Source: Niameybacter massiliensis (lineage in GTDB: Bacteria; Bacillota; Clostridia; Lachnospirales; Cellulosilyticaceae). Taken from it: DNA of 64,000 nucleotides. Location of the stretch: the NCBI RefSeq assembly GCF_001282685.1, contig NZ_LN875035.1:2856411-2920410 (forward strand), in the 5' to 3' direction. This document shows positions 37,598 through 47,063 of this stretch, one piece after another; positions within the stretch are counted from its first letter, which is position 1; each line of letters starts with the position of its first letter. Made by a program: the position numbers and the translations under genes. Under the pieces are notes generated by a model, which was given only the letters and a program-made list of their open reading frames with translations, had not been told where the DNA came from and made no database searches.

Positions 37598-37629
37598 AAG
37601 CTAGGATATGATTAATCATATCCTAGCTT
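37598..37629 (-). terminator. Terminator of the membrane histidine kinase gene
   Basis: A perfect 32-base palindrome (centre at 37613/37614) lies 42 bases beyond the kinase stop codon and is followed on the minus strand by CTTTCTTTATTTT. Confidence 0.85.
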
Positions 37630-37670
37630 ATAACTCTATAAAACTTACATATCTCTATTTTATTTATGGC

Positions 37671-39800
37671 CTACTCTACTGGTCTTTGTGCTACCTGTGG
37701 CATTTCTACAATCGCTTTAAATAAGTCCCCATCTATCTCTAACTTTAGCGTACCACCTTGTACTTGTGCTAAGCTTGTTGCAATAGCAAGGCCTAGCCCA
37801 GAGCCTTCACTGCTTCTAGAGGATTCCCCTCTTACAAAGCGCTCAGTAAGTTCACTTGGTTCTATGGCCAGCGGCTCTTTTGAAATATTTTTAAGGATTA
37901 AGCACCCTTTACCTTCTTTTCTTACTACATCAACATACACCCTTGTATTTGGCATAGCATACTTACAAGTATTTGAAAGTAAGTTTTCTATAATGCGCCA
38001 CATGTGTCTCCCATCAGCTAAGACTTCTACTTCTTCCGTTTGGTTAAATACAACTTCTAGTTCGCTTGCTTCTAAACGGTCTGTATATTCACCTACAGCT
38101 TGAATAACAAGTTGGTCTAATCTTGTTGGCATAAGTTCTGCCTTTATATTACCTGTTGCTGCTTTTGACGCTTCTACCAAATCTTCTACTAATTGTTTAA
38201 GTCGATGACTTCTTTCATCTAAAATCTCAATATACTCTGTTACTGTCTTATTCTCTATAGGTTCTTCTTTTAATAAATCAATATAACTAATAATAGAAGT
38301 AAGTGGTGTTTTTAAATCATGGGATACATTGGTGATTAGCTCTGTTTTTAATCTTTCACTTTTAAGACTTTGTTCAACGGCTGCTTCTAAACCGCCTCCT
38401 ATATGATTGATCTGATTGGCTGTACGATTCATAACTGGCAAACTTAGTGATAATTTTACTTGTGAGTTTAAGTTACCTTTTGCCAGTGTCTCTATTCCCC
38501 TTGAGAGCCTCACATAGTCCATAGTGATTTTAATCATTAATAAAAGCATTAAACCATTAAAGCTAAAGAACATCAACCACATCAGCAGATTAAAAAGTCC
38601 CCACACATTACAAATCATATAAATAAGTCCTAAATTAATTACAACATAACCTATAATAACTAAGGCCGCTGCTAATGGTAAAGTTTTTTCATTCAATAAA
38701 TCTTCTTTTGCCCATTTTCCTAGACGCCATACTAAGATGTAGCTAGACATACTTTTATTTTTAAAGTGTCTGACAAAACTTGATAAGACTACAAGAGTTA
38801 TAGCTACACCACTTGCAATGAGTACCATGAGTACAAATTCTTCTGAGCTAAAGATACTGCCTAATGTATAAGGTACCCAACCTCTACTCACCATGATATC
38901 ATTAATCCAGAAGAAACTAAAACTTGCCCATATAAACATAATAAACCCAAATCCAATGGCTTGTATTTCGAACGGAATCTTATCAAAGAAATTTAAACTT
39001 ACTTCTCCACCTGGCTCTTTTTGTCCAATCACTTTAATCCATCCTATCAAATTAAGAAGCCCAAGAACAAAACTTAATGCACCAAAGACATAAATCATAT
39101 CTTTATTTGCTGTAGCCTTTTCAAAGTTCATAGCCCTTTCATAAAAGCTATCTCCTGGTTGTAAATTCTCTTTAGTACGTACGTATATGGCATAGTTTTC
39201 CTTATTCGCCACACCACTTCCATTGTAGTAATTGCTATGAAACGTCCCTACACCATCAATATAGTTCCATGTTCTTTCCTCTTGAAAAGAACGTTTAATT
39301 TTTTCTCCATCCCCTGTAATTAGAGTTGGAGACTTTAAAAAGTCATCTAATACTGCATCCAAATTACTTCCTTTATAAAGTGGACTATTCGTAATAACTT
39401 TTCCTGTTCCTTTATCAATGCCTATATACTCTACATTCACATTATCTCTTACTAGTTGATCTTGAATAAATTCATAGTAATCATGGCGATCGGATAGTAT
39501 ACCCGCTATTGCCTGTTCATCACTTGTTACAGATGTATCTGCTGTACGATAGCGCTTAATATCCGCCGAGCTTACGCCGTCCTTCTCAAGGATTTTTTCA
39601 TCTGCATAGCGTACAATCCAGTCCCTTACATAACCTGCTTTAGTAATAAGTTCATACTCATATCCATAGCTAGAATAATAATTTTTTTCTCTTGGCATTC
39701 CAGCTAACCCATACAAACTATAAATACCACCTATGCTGAATGCAACCATAGATATGTATAAAAGCAACTTCACGAGTTTGCTGTATCCTATATTTTTCAT
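37671..39800 (-). CDS. Membrane sensor histidine kinase with multi-helix domain
   Basis: The 709-residue protein has an N-terminal membrane helix (about 9-31), an extracytoplasmic sensor region of roughly 200 residues, then about six further membrane helices between 235 and 430. A HAMP-like linker leads to HisKA (TNVSHDLKTPLTSIISYIDLL, His near 494). The HATPase domain follows, with SEGSGLGLAIATSLAQVQGG near the C-terminus. Its probable partner is the OmpR-type regulator at 41796-42488 in the same orientation. Two oppositely oriented genes, a zinc-ribbon protein and a TPM protein, lie between them. The many helices resemble kinases of cell-envelope or antibiotic sensing, but the signal is unknown. 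Confidence 0.87.
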   Translation of the reverse strand: MKNIGYSKLVKLLLYISMVAFSIGGIYSLYGLAGMPREKNYYSSYGYEYELITKAGYVRDWIVRYADEKILEKDGVSSADIKRYRTADTSVTSDEQAIAGILSDRHDYYEFIQDQLVRDNVNVEYIGIDKGTGKVITNSPLYKGSNLDAVLDDFLKSPTLITGDGEKIKRSFQEERTWNYIDGVGTFHSNYYNGSGVANKENYAIYVRTKENLQPGDSFYERAMNFEKATANKDMIYVFGALSFVLGLLNLIGWIKVIGQKEPGGEVSLNFFDKIPFEIQAIGFGFIMFIWASFSFFWINDIMVSRGWVPYTLGSIFSSEEFVLMVLIASGVAITLVVLSSFVRHFKNKSMSSYILVWRLGKWAKEDLLNEKTLPLAAALVIIGYVVINLGLIYMICNVWGLFNLLMWLMFFSFNGLMLLLMIKITMDYVRLSRGIETLAKGNLNSQVKLSLSLPVMNRTANQINHIGGGLEAAVEQSLKSERLKTELITNVSHDLKTPLTSIISYIDLLKEEPIENKTVTEYIEILDERSHRLKQLVEDLVEASKAATGNIKAELMPTRLDQLVIQAVGEYTDRLEASELEVVFNQTEEVEVLADGRHMWRIIENLLSNTCKYAMPNTRVYVDVVRKEGKGCLILKNISKEPLAIEPSELTERFVRGESSRSSEGSGLGLAIATSLAQVQGGTLKLEIDGDLFKAIVEMPQVAQRPVE

Positions 39801-39956
39801 CTGTGATACACCACCTTTTCTTTCTTTATATCACTAGTCTAAAAGCTAGACTTTACAAAGACCTTCATAAATTTATTACGGTTTCTTCATATTTTATTTA
39901 TTTCTGTTTAATGCTATAATAAACTCACAATATTTAAAATATAAGGAGTATACTAA

Positions 39957-40991
39957 ATGTCTGTTGTTAGCTATGTGTGCCCACATTGTAGTGCCAAATT
40001 AGTCTTTGACCCCGAAATGCAAAAGTGGGCGTGTCCTTTTTGTGAAAGTAGCTTCGATCAACATGCTCTTGAAGCTACAGAGTCTACTCAAACCATTCAA
40101 GAACCTTTTACTGATACTGTAGATGCTACCATTATTTATAGCTGCCCTAGTTGCGGTGCCCAGCTCGTTACTGAACCCAATACCTCTGCTACCTTTTGTT
40201 GTTATTGCCACAGTCCTGTTGTTTTATCCCACCAGCTAAAAGATGACTTTAAACCTTCTAAAATCATTCCTTTTAAAACAACTAAAGAAGATGCTATTAC
40301 ATCCTTTAAAAATTGGTGTCGTGGCAAATGGTTTCTACCTTCAGACTTTGCTTCCCCTAGCCAACTTCAAAAACTTACAGGCATCTACCTTCCTTATTGG
40401 CTGATGAGCTGTGGTACTTCCGGCAACCTGGTTGCTAAAGCAAAAAATATAAGAAGTTGGTCAGATTCTAGCTATTATTATACAGAGACCCAAGACTATC
40501 TGATTGAGCGTGCCGGTTCTATGCGCTTTGATTACATACCTCATGATGCTTCGAGTAAAGCTGAAGATGCCGTAATGGCTTCTGTTGAACCCTTTAACTT
40601 TGTAGACCTGATAGACTTTTCTTCACCTTATTTATCTGGTTTCTTAGCAGAAAAATATGATGTGAAGCAAGATCAAGTTTATCCATTTATACAAAAACGT
40701 GTAGAAGCAGCTACTACTGAAGTATTCCGTGAGTCTATTAAAAGCTATAATAGTCTAGCAGTAACAAACTGTAATATTAACATTCAAGATGTACACTTTG
40801 ACTATACACTGCTTCCTATTTGGGTACTTACTTATCTCTATAATGATAAAACCTACTTCTTTGTTATGAACGGTCAAACAGGCAAAATATTTGGTGAACT
40901 TCCTATATGTAAGAAGAAAGTAACTTATCTCTTCTTTATTTTAACCCTTGTTATCTTCCTTATTTTATTTATCGGAGGTGGACTATTGTGA
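39957..40991 (+). CDS. TFIIB-type zinc-ribbon protein with C-terminal membrane anchor
   Basis: The 344-residue protein starts with two zinc ribbons, CPHC...CPFC near 9-32 and CPSC...CCYC near 63-83. A middle region of about 200 residues is rich in aromatic residues, with LTGIYLPYWLMSCGTSGNL near 142-160. A single C-terminal membrane helix (LFFILTLVIFLILFIGGGLL) follows. This architecture is found with TPM-domain proteins, as here: the next gene overlaps by 4 bases. The ribbon resembles replication-factor-Y and TFIIB-type ribbons, but no helicase domain is present. The function is unknown. I infer a membrane-anchored complex with the TPM protein. Confidence 0.8.
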   Translation: MSVVSYVCPHCSAKLVFDPEMQKWACPFCESSFDQHALEATESTQTIQEPFTDTVDATIIYSCPSCGAQLVTEPNTSATFCCYCHSPVVLSHQLKDDFKPSKIIPFKTTKEDAITSFKNWCRGKWFLPSDFASPSQLQKLTGIYLPYWLMSCGTSGNLVAKAKNIRSWSDSSYYYTETQDYLIERAGSMRFDYIPHDASSKAEDAVMASVEPFNFVDLIDFSSPYLSGFLAEKYDVKQDQVYPFIQKRVEAATTEVFRESIKSYNSLAVTNCNINIQDVHFDYTLLPIWVLTYLYNDKTYFFVMNGQTGKIFGELPICKKKVTYLFFILTLVIFLILFIGGGLL

Positions 40992-41788
40992 GAAAAGTAA
41001 CTTTATCTTCTATTAAACTTATGGTATTCCTTAGCCTTTTAGTCAGTTGTATTTTCCCTATGTATGGTGCTACAACTAAAATCTTTGATCAAGCAAACCT
41101 CTTAAGTAGCAGCGAAAAAGCTACTTTACAAACACAAATGGATGAGCTTATTAATACCTATGAGATAGATATTGGCATTGTAACGACTGATTCTATGAAC
41201 GGTAAGTCCTCTCGTACCTATGCTAATGACTTTTATGATCAAAATGGATTGGGTATTGGTCAAGACTATAGTGGTCTACTTCTACTTATTAATATGGAAG
41301 ACCGTGAAGTCTATATCTCTACTTGTGGTGAAGGTATTCGTTACTTTACAGATGCACGTATTGATTCTATTTTAGATGCCATGACAAGTAGCCTTGCTAA
41401 CCAAAACTACAGTGCTGCTTGTACCACTTTTCTATCCAAAGTAGAATCCAATCTAATCTCTGGTATACCAAGTAATCAGTACACTGAACCAGAAGGCTTC
41501 AAATTCTCCTGGTCATCTACACTTCTTTATTTGGTTATCTCAGTTATTATAAGCTTTATTATTTGTCTTTGTGTAAGTAAAAGCTACAAAAGACCAACCT
41601 CCATATCCGGTCAGGCATATCTTAATCATGGTTCTGTTCACTTTACACGCAAAGAAGATACTTTCCTTGGACGTCATATTTCTAAGCGTAAAAAAGAATC
41701 CTCAAATAATTCTTCCAGTGGTGGGCGCAGTTCTACCCATACTTCTAGTAGTGGGCGCAGCCATGGTGGGGGTGGAAAAAGTTTTTAA
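40988..41788 (+). CDS. TPM domain protein (YgcG family), membrane anchored
   Basis: The 266-residue protein starts at a GTG that overlaps the stop codon of the zinc-ribbon gene (GTGA), with GGAGGTGG upstream. An N-terminal signal-like helix ends near CIFPMYGA. A TPM domain follows at about 33-155 (FDQANLLSSSEKATL, VTTDSMNGKSSRTYANDFYD, LLLINMEDREVYIST). A second membrane helix is near 178-197, and the tail ends in SSSGRSHGGGGKSF. The Gly/Ser/His-rich tail is typical of YgcG proteins. TPM domains face the outside of the membrane and have been linked to repair or turnover of membrane proteins, for example in photosystem assembly; the bacterial role is unclear. Confidence 0.85.
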   Translation: MRKVTLSSIKLMVFLSLLVSCIFPMYGATTKIFDQANLLSSSEKATLQTQMDELINTYEIDIGIVTTDSMNGKSSRTYANDFYDQNGLGIGQDYSGLLLLINMEDREVYISTCGEGIRYFTDARIDSILDAMTSSLANQNYSAACTTFLSKVESNLISGIPSNQYTEPEGFKFSWSSTLLYLVISVIISFIICLCVSKSYKRPTSISGQAYLNHGSVHFTRKEDTFLGRHISKRKKESSNNSSSGGRSSTHTSSSGRSHGGGGKSF

Positions 41789-41795
41789 TTCATCT

Positions 41796-42488
41796 TTAAA
41801 TCTTTTCCACCATATACCCACTTCCCCATACGACTTTTAAGTATTTAGGATCTTTAGGATTAATTTCAATTTTTTCACGTAGTCGTCTAATATGGACGGC
41901 TACTGTGTTTTCTGGGGCATAGGCCACTTCTTGCCAAACATTTTCGTAGATTTGATGCATAGAGAGGACTTGCCCCATATTTTTCATCAGATAATATAAA
42001 ATTTTATACTCTGTTGGTGTTAACTTCACCATCTCACCATCTAATGTTACCTTCCCCGTTTCTGCATCTAACCATAAGCCACCTGTAGACAAAATTTGAG
42101 GTTCCACTACCATACTGCCAAGCGTTGTATAACGTCTAAGTTGTGACTTCACACGTGCTAGTAATTCTAACGTATTAAATGGCTTTGTAATATAATCATC
42201 TGCCCCAAAGTTTAATCCTGCAATTTTATCCGTATCTTCACTTTTGGCTGATAAGATGATAATAGGAATATTCTTTTCTTGTCTAATACGTAATGTCGTT
42301 GATAACCCATCTAACTTTGGCATCATGATATCTAATAAAATAAGATGGATTTTTTCTTTTTCTACCGCTTCTAAAGCTTCCATTCCATTAAAAGCTTTGA
42401 CAACGCGGTATCCTTCCTTTTGTAAATGTAGTGCTATAGAATTCACTATAAGCTCATCATCATCACATACTAAAATGGTATATGTCAT
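41796..42488 (-). CDS. OmpR-family response regulator
   Basis: The 230-residue protein has a receiver domain, with DDDELIV at 8-14, a phospho-acceptor Asp near 52 in ILLDIMMPKLDG, and Lys near 101 in YITKPF. The C-terminal winged-helix domain has LTPTEYKILYYLMKNMGQVLS and VHIRRLREKIEI. It probably forms a two-component pair with the membrane kinase at 37671-39800, in the same orientation but 2 kb away behind the zinc-ribbon/TPM genes. Its stop codon is only 7 bases from that of the convergent TPM gene, with no terminator in between, so the 3' ends of the transcripts must overlap. Confidence 0.92.
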   Translation of the reverse strand: MTYTILVCDDDELIVNSIALHLQKEGYRVVKAFNGMEALEAVEKEKIHLILLDIMMPKLDGLSTTLRIRQEKNIPIIILSAKSEDTDKIAGLNFGADDYITKPFNTLELLARVKSQLRRYTTLGSMVVEPQILSTGGLWLDAETGKVTLDGEMVKLTPTEYKILYYLMKNMGQVLSMHQIYENVWQEVAYAPENTVAVHIRRLREKIEINPKDPKYLKVVWGSGYMVEKI

Positions 42489-42573
42489 TTGTATGCCTCC
42501 CTAACTTTCAATCTTTGTAACTCTATTGTATCTTATAATTCCTACAATCACTTAATAAATTTCTTACGATTTC

Positions 42574-43899
42574 TTAAAAACTGGTCAATTCTTTAACTTT
42601 ATAGCCATTATACATGATAGCTATAGCAAAACAAGCTGTGATTGCTTCTGTAAAAACAAAAGATACCCATACACCATTTAATCCAAATAGCATAGCTAAT
42701 CCTATTACACTTGGAACAATCACAACAAGCCCTCTTAAGATAGAAATACTAAATCCTTTTTTTGTCTCTTCAATTGCTGAGAGGTAAGCTGCGCCTACTA
42801 TATTAATTCCTGCAAAAATAATACCTATAAAATAAATATGCATTCCTGCTATCGCAAGTTCTGCAAGCATTAAATTTTGTTCTTTATTAAACACTGCTGC
42901 AAGAGGGCTAGCAAAAATATAAATGCCTATATATAAAATCACACCTAATCCTACTGCCAAGCATAAAGCATATTTTAATACTTGATACACTTTCTTCATG
43001 TCACCATCACCATAGTAACGACTCATAAGTGGTTGTATACCTTGTGCAATACCTGTAAAAAGTGCCAAACAGACTAAAGAGATATTTGCAATAATACCAT
43101 ATGCTGCAACTGCCACATTGCCAGCTAATTTCAAGATTACCAAGTTAAATACAAGTAATACAATTCCTGTTGAAAGCTCGGTTATAAATGCTGAAAGGCC
43201 CAAGCTACAACTATCTTTAATGGTACTTATTTGCACCTTACATTTTACAAAGTGTAAGCTATTGTGCTCCTTAAAGAAATGAGTTGAGAGTATACCAATG
43301 CTAATCATAGGTGCAATCCCTGTAGCAAATGCTACACCAAACATTCCCATTCCAAGAGAATAGATAAACACATAGTCTAATATAATATTGATTAAGCTTC
43401 CTACTACCATAGCCATCATAACTAACTTAGGTCCTTTATCATTACGTACAAAACAAATAATAATATGATTCAAAATAAAGAATGGTGCTAGAGATAAAAT
43501 AGTTTTTAAATAGCTATTCATCATATTAAAAGTCACTGCATCTGCTCCAAGCCAACCGCAAATAGTCTTTGCCCCCATTAATCCAATGATACTAAGTACA
43601 AGACCAATGCCAACGCCTATCATTATGGTTTGACTAAATACTTGATTTGCCTCTTCCTTCTTATTTCTAGCCATAAGAATCGTATATCTTGTTCCACTCC
43701 CTATCCCAAGTAGTAGACCCATACCATTCATAAGACCAAAGATAGGTAATGCCAAGTTTAGAGCTGTTAGAGCATCTGCTCCAATACCATTAGCGATGAA
43801 ATATGTATCTGCTAAGATATAGCAAGATATCCCAAGCATCCCTAACATATTCAAAATAACATAGCTCATAAAAGTTTTAAGTGTGTGATTGTTCTTCAT
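42574..43899 (-). CDS. MATE family efflux transporter
   Basis: The 441-residue protein has twelve predicted membrane helices in two related halves and matches the multidrug and toxin extrusion family. Examples are YFIANGIGADALTALNLALPIFGL near 32-55 and VAAYGIIANISLVCLALFTGIAQGIQPLMSRYYG near 265-298. Members exchange drugs or metabolites for Na+ or H+. It lies 85 bases upstream of the response regulator gene in the same orientation. Co-transcription and regulation by the two-component system are possible, but I see no direct evidence for them. The substrate is unknown. Confidence 0.92.
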   Translation of the reverse strand: MKNNHTLKTFMSYVILNMLGMLGISCYILADTYFIANGIGADALTALNLALPIFGLMNGMGLLLGIGSGTRYTILMARNKKEEANQVFSQTIMIGVGIGLVLSIIGLMGAKTICGWLGADAVTFNMMNSYLKTILSLAPFFILNHIIICFVRNDKGPKLVMMAMVVGSLINIILDYVFIYSLGMGMFGVAFATGIAPMISIGILSTHFFKEHNSLHFVKCKVQISTIKDSCSLGLSAFITELSTGIVLLVFNLVILKLAGNVAVAAYGIIANISLVCLALFTGIAQGIQPLMSRYYGDGDMKKVYQVLKYALCLAVGLGVILYIGIYIFASPLAAVFNKEQNLMLAELAIAGMHIYFIGIIFAGINIVGAAYLSAIEETKKGFSISILRGLVVIVPSVIGLAMLFGLNGVWVSFVFTEAITACFAIAIMYNGYKVKELTSF

Positions 43900-43934
43900 A
43901 AATGCCTCCCTCTAATTTTACCGTTCAAACAAAA

Positions 43935-43988
43935 AAGTGCCTAAAATCACATTCCTTCTAAGACCTACGGAATATGTTTTAGACACTT
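43935..43988 (-). terminator. Terminator after the GH26-like gene
   Basis: Arms 43935-43955 and 43969-43988 (about 18 pairs) form a hairpin with A6 at the left, giving a T-run on the minus strand. It lies 41 bases beyond the stop codon. Confidence 0.8.
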
Positions 43989-44028
43989 CTATTTGCTTAA
44001 TCCGGTGATTAAACAATAAGTGTATTAT

Positions 44029-45666
44029 TTATTTTTGAATCGTGATGCTTTCTGTCTTTGCAACACGACTTTTTGAGTCGAACACTACAGCTTCTAATGT
44101 ATTTTTTCCACTTTTAAGTTTAGCATATGGAACGGTAATTTCATATGGTGCAGTTGCACAAACTTCTAAGCGTTCTCCATTCAATTTATAAACAACTTGT
44201 GAAATATAAGCATCATAAGACTTCACCCAAGTACGTATTGTCATATCTTTTGTTGCTTTAACTGAACCTTTAATTTGCTTACTTGCTTTTGGGAGGTTGA
44301 CTTGTTTTTCTACAAGAGGACCATTTACTACATTACTTAAGAAATATGGATCTTCTATAATTTTTTTGTAACGTTCTAGTACACCTTTACCTCCACCTTC
44401 TAGTAAGCTATAGTTTACACGATTTTTGCTTTTATCTGCTAAGTTATAGTTATTGGCACTATACCATTGAATACATTTTACACGTGGATACTTTGTTTTA
44501 ATACTTTCATAGAAATAAGTCATCTTTGCCATGGCAAACTTAGAGGTATCTTGTTTGTTAGGTGCAAAACCTGCTTCATGACTGGCTGCATATTCACTAA
44601 TCATAATCGGTTTTCTAGATGCATACTTGTTATAAATATAATCTAGTGATTCTAATGGGTTTCTTCTATCTGTAGGTTTTGTAATATCTCCGTTCTCAAA
44701 CTGAGCACTATAAATACTAATACCTACCCAATCTACATAAGCATCTCCAGGATAGTACGCATCGACTTGGTCTAATGGCATTTCTGATGGTGACCATACC
44801 ATCGCTACATTAGGTGCGATTTGTTCCATAATGTCATGTACCATCTTCCACTTTTCAATATATAAGCTTGGATTACCATTCCATGGCACCCATTTTCCAT
44901 TCATCTCTGAAGCATAACGTAAAAATACTGGTACGCCTAAGTCTCTTAATTCTTCAGCATACTTTGTAATGGCTTCCTTTGTTACTTCTTGCAACCCACG
45001 ATTTGGTTCGTAGGCAATATGTACTGCTGCACCAGCAGCTTTTATATCTTGTTCTTGTTCTTGTTGTTGTAAACTTTGATTAAGTGTTGTTCCTATTGAA
45101 CCATAATCAAAGAAAGTCGCATGTTTCTTCCCTGTCATTTCATTGAACTCTTCAAATTCATTAAGGTCTCCACCCCAGTTGTAACTTGTATCTTTGAACT
45201 TTTGTTCTCCACCAATGAAAGCACCTATATAGGCCCCTCTTGCTGGTTCATACTTGGCAAGTTGTACTGTCTCAGCTGGTGCTTCTTCTACTTGGTAAAA
45301 TTCTATGGTGCTATTAAGTTCATCAGCTTTACGAAGTGCTGCAAGATAGCTTTGTTGATTTTCCCCTTTATTTTTATAAAGTGCTGCTTGCTTATAGTAA
45401 TGATCTGCTGCAAGTTGATATTTTTCTACCTTTTCATAAGCTTTTGCAAGCTCACTATGCACTGCTGCTTGGTCTGGTAGTTTAGTTGCAGCATATTTTA
45501 GTTCTTCTACAGCTTTTGCATACTGACCTTGTTGCATATAACTCATACCTTTTTTGTAACAGTTCCATCCATTACCACCACAACTTGCCCCTGCATAAGT
45601 CGGTATAGCAGCAAGCATCATCATTGTCCCTAATGCTAGACAAACCTTTTGTTGAAATGTTTTCAT
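44029..45666 (-). CDS. Secreted TPR protein with GH26-type (beta-mannanase-like) catalytic domain
   Basis: The 545-residue protein has a signal peptide (MKTFQQKVCLALGTMMMLAAI..AGA, cleavage near 26) and one or two TPR repeats near 32-115 (AKAVEELKYAATKLPDQAAVHSEL without the gap). A GH26-like barrel follows at about 140-420. LRYASEMNGKWVPWNGNP near 247-264 places a Glu at the acid/base position, and KPIMISEYAASHE near 352-364 carries the likely nucleophile Glu. In classical GH26 the residue before the first Glu is His; here it is Ser. A C-terminal beta domain ends in DSKSRVAKTESITIQK. It is probably exported and acts on beta-mannan or a related wall or plant glucan; the TPR is unusual for the family. 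Confidence 0.8.
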   Translation of the reverse strand: MKTFQQKVCLALGTMMMLAAIPTYAGASCGGNGWNCYKKGMSYMQQGQYAKAVEELKYAATKLPDQAAVHSELAKAYEKVEKYQLAADHYYKQAALYKNKGENQQSYLAALRKADELNSTIEFYQVEEAPAETVQLAKYEPARGAYIGAFIGGEQKFKDTSYNWGGDLNEFEEFNEMTGKKHATFFDYGSIGTTLNQSLQQQEQEQDIKAAGAAVHIAYEPNRGLQEVTKEAITKYAEELRDLGVPVFLRYASEMNGKWVPWNGNPSLYIEKWKMVHDIMEQIAPNVAMVWSPSEMPLDQVDAYYPGDAYVDWVGISIYSAQFENGDITKPTDRRNPLESLDYIYNKYASRKPIMISEYAASHEAGFAPNKQDTSKFAMAKMTYFYESIKTKYPRVKCIQWYSANNYNLADKSKNRVNYSLLEGGGKGVLERYKKIIEDPYFLSNVVNGPLVEKQVNLPKASKQIKGSVKATKDMTIRTWVKSYDAYISQVVYKLNGERLEVCATAPYEITVPYAKLKSGKNTLEAVVFDSKSRVAKTESITIQK

Positions 45667-45729
45667 CTTCCATACTCCCTTGTCTAAATTTCTAGTAATT
45701 GCTAAAGTAGTATATCATAAATGCTCTAC

Positions 45730-46386
45730 TCACGCATTAGGGTTAGGTTTTGGGAAATCATAATCATCTTTTAGTACACGCTTAGCATTGACAATAAAAA
45801 TTTCTTTGCTACATTTTGCATAGGCTTCTTCTAACCTATCTTCTTCTGACTGTTCGCCCCTAAATAAATCAATCTGTCCATTGTCTGGTGCAAACTTCTC
45901 TTTCATTCTTTCTTCCATGTGTTGATGAGTTTCTACACTTCCATCATATAGAATATGCTTCACCTCATACCCCATTTCATAAAGTGCCCTTGCTACAAGT
46001 GTACTTCTATGACAATCTGTTGGATCTTTTTCGGCGCACATAAATGCTATATGATAACCTTTTTCTAAGCCATTTTGAACACGTGAAACGCCTTCTAGAA
46101 ACTTATCTGTCTTAGCTAGTTTAGTAAAATCCAAATACCCTTCTTTAGTATTCAGTTCAATCTTATCCTTTATAATTCCAAAAGGTTGATCCATATGCAA
46201 ATAAGCTATTCCATGTTGTTTGAGGTAAGCCTTAATAATTTCTTTATTAAATTGAGGATGAAATCCTGAATAAGCCATTGTACGTACATCAATCACACAG
46301 TTAATATGATATTTTAATAGAAGTTCTAAAAAACTCTCCTGTGTATGATGGGCGTAACCAATTGTATAAATAACCTGCTCTTCCAT
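45730..46386 (-). CDS. DUF488 domain protein
   Basis: The 218-residue protein matches DUF488, with YTIGYAHHTQESFLELL near 7-23, VIDVRTMAYSGFHPQFNK near 31-48, and FMCAEKDPTDCHRSTLVARAL near 114-134. The conserved Arg, Asp, Cys and His in the last block form a putative active site. The family is widespread, poorly characterised and has been suggested to have nucleic-acid or small-molecule roles. It stands alone, 62 bases beyond the GH26-like gene on the upstream side, without an obvious partner. Confidence 0.88.
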   Translation of the reverse strand: MEEQVIYTIGYAHHTQESFLELLLKYHINCVIDVRTMAYSGFHPQFNKEIIKAYLKQHGIAYLHMDQPFGIIKDKIELNTKEGYLDFTKLAKTDKFLEGVSRVQNGLEKGYHIAFMCAEKDPTDCHRSTLVARALYEMGYEVKHILYDGSVETHQHMEERMKEKFAPDNGQIDLFRGEQSEEDRLEEAYAKCSKEIFIVNAKRVLKDDYDFPKPNPNA

Positions 46387-46485
46387 TACCGTGCTCCTTA
46401 TATTTAGTTTTTTTCTTAGTATACAACGAGTCTTAAAGAATTATTAACTAAACTATTTTCTTATAAAAGCTATTCTTAGTATAAC

Positions 46486-46537
46486 AAAAGGATATTGTAA
46501 AATAGCATAATAAGTAACTATTTTACAATATCCTTTT
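46486..46537 (-). terminator. Terminator after the diacylglycerol-kinase-family gene
   Basis: A perfect 20-bp stem (46486-46505 with 46518-46537) has a 12-base loop and flanking A and T runs, 34 bases beyond the stop codon. Confidence 0.88.
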
Positions 46538-46571
46538 ATTATTGATAATTTTTATCTATGATTTAATGATT

Positions 46572-46961
46572 CTATTTCAAGAGTATAGAAAAAATCTTAG
46601 GTACAAAAATAATCCCCCCTACAATTAATGCACTAATAGCACATACTAAAACAGCTGCTGCTGCTGTATCCTTTGCTACTTTCGCCTTAGGATGAATATC
46701 TGGCATTACCATGTCCACAATGGCTTCTACGGCACAATTAACAAGTTCTGCTCCTATGACCATTCCACATAAGATAACACAAATACACCATTCTATTATA
46801 CTTATCTTAAACCCTATGCCAAATAAGATAACAAGGCACATGGCACATAGATGAATTTTCATATTTCTTTCGTTTAATATTCCTACAGCAATTCCCTCAA
46901 AAGCATGCTTAAAACTTGAAATTAGTGATTGTCGTTGATGTGACTTTTGCTTGATAGACAC
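46572..46961 (-). CDS. dgkA: Diacylglycerol/undecaprenol kinase family protein
   Basis: The 129-residue membrane protein has three hydrophobic helices. The family signature is GAELVNCAVEAIVDMVMPDIHPKAKVAKDTAAAAVLV near 69-105 (given in parts here: GAELVNCAVEAIVD and AKVAKDTAAAAV), with the catalytic Glu in the first part. In Gram-positive bacteria members of this family phosphorylate undecaprenol to feed the wall-lipid carrier pool, while in E. coli they act on diacylglycerol. The former is more likely here, given the Firmicutes context. It is monocistronic. Confidence 0.92.
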   Translation of the reverse strand: MSIKQKSHQRQSLISSFKHAFEGIAVGILNERNMKIHLCAMCLVILFGIGFKISIIEWCICVILCGMVIGAELVNCAVEAIVDMVMPDIHPKAKVAKDTAAAAVLVCAISALIVGGIIFVPKIFSILLK

Positions 46962-47063
46962 TTATTTTCCCCTATACTATTATTTTGATTCGTATAGTTA
47001 GCTTACTACAAAATAATACACACTTCTACCACCCGATACCAATTTATTTATGATTTCTTCTAC

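Noticed and set aside
45121..45480. 119-residue plus-strand frame inside the GH26-like gene
   Set aside because: It is rich in Cys, Phe and Ile as expected for the complement of an A/T-rich gene, and has no ribosome binding site or family resemblance.
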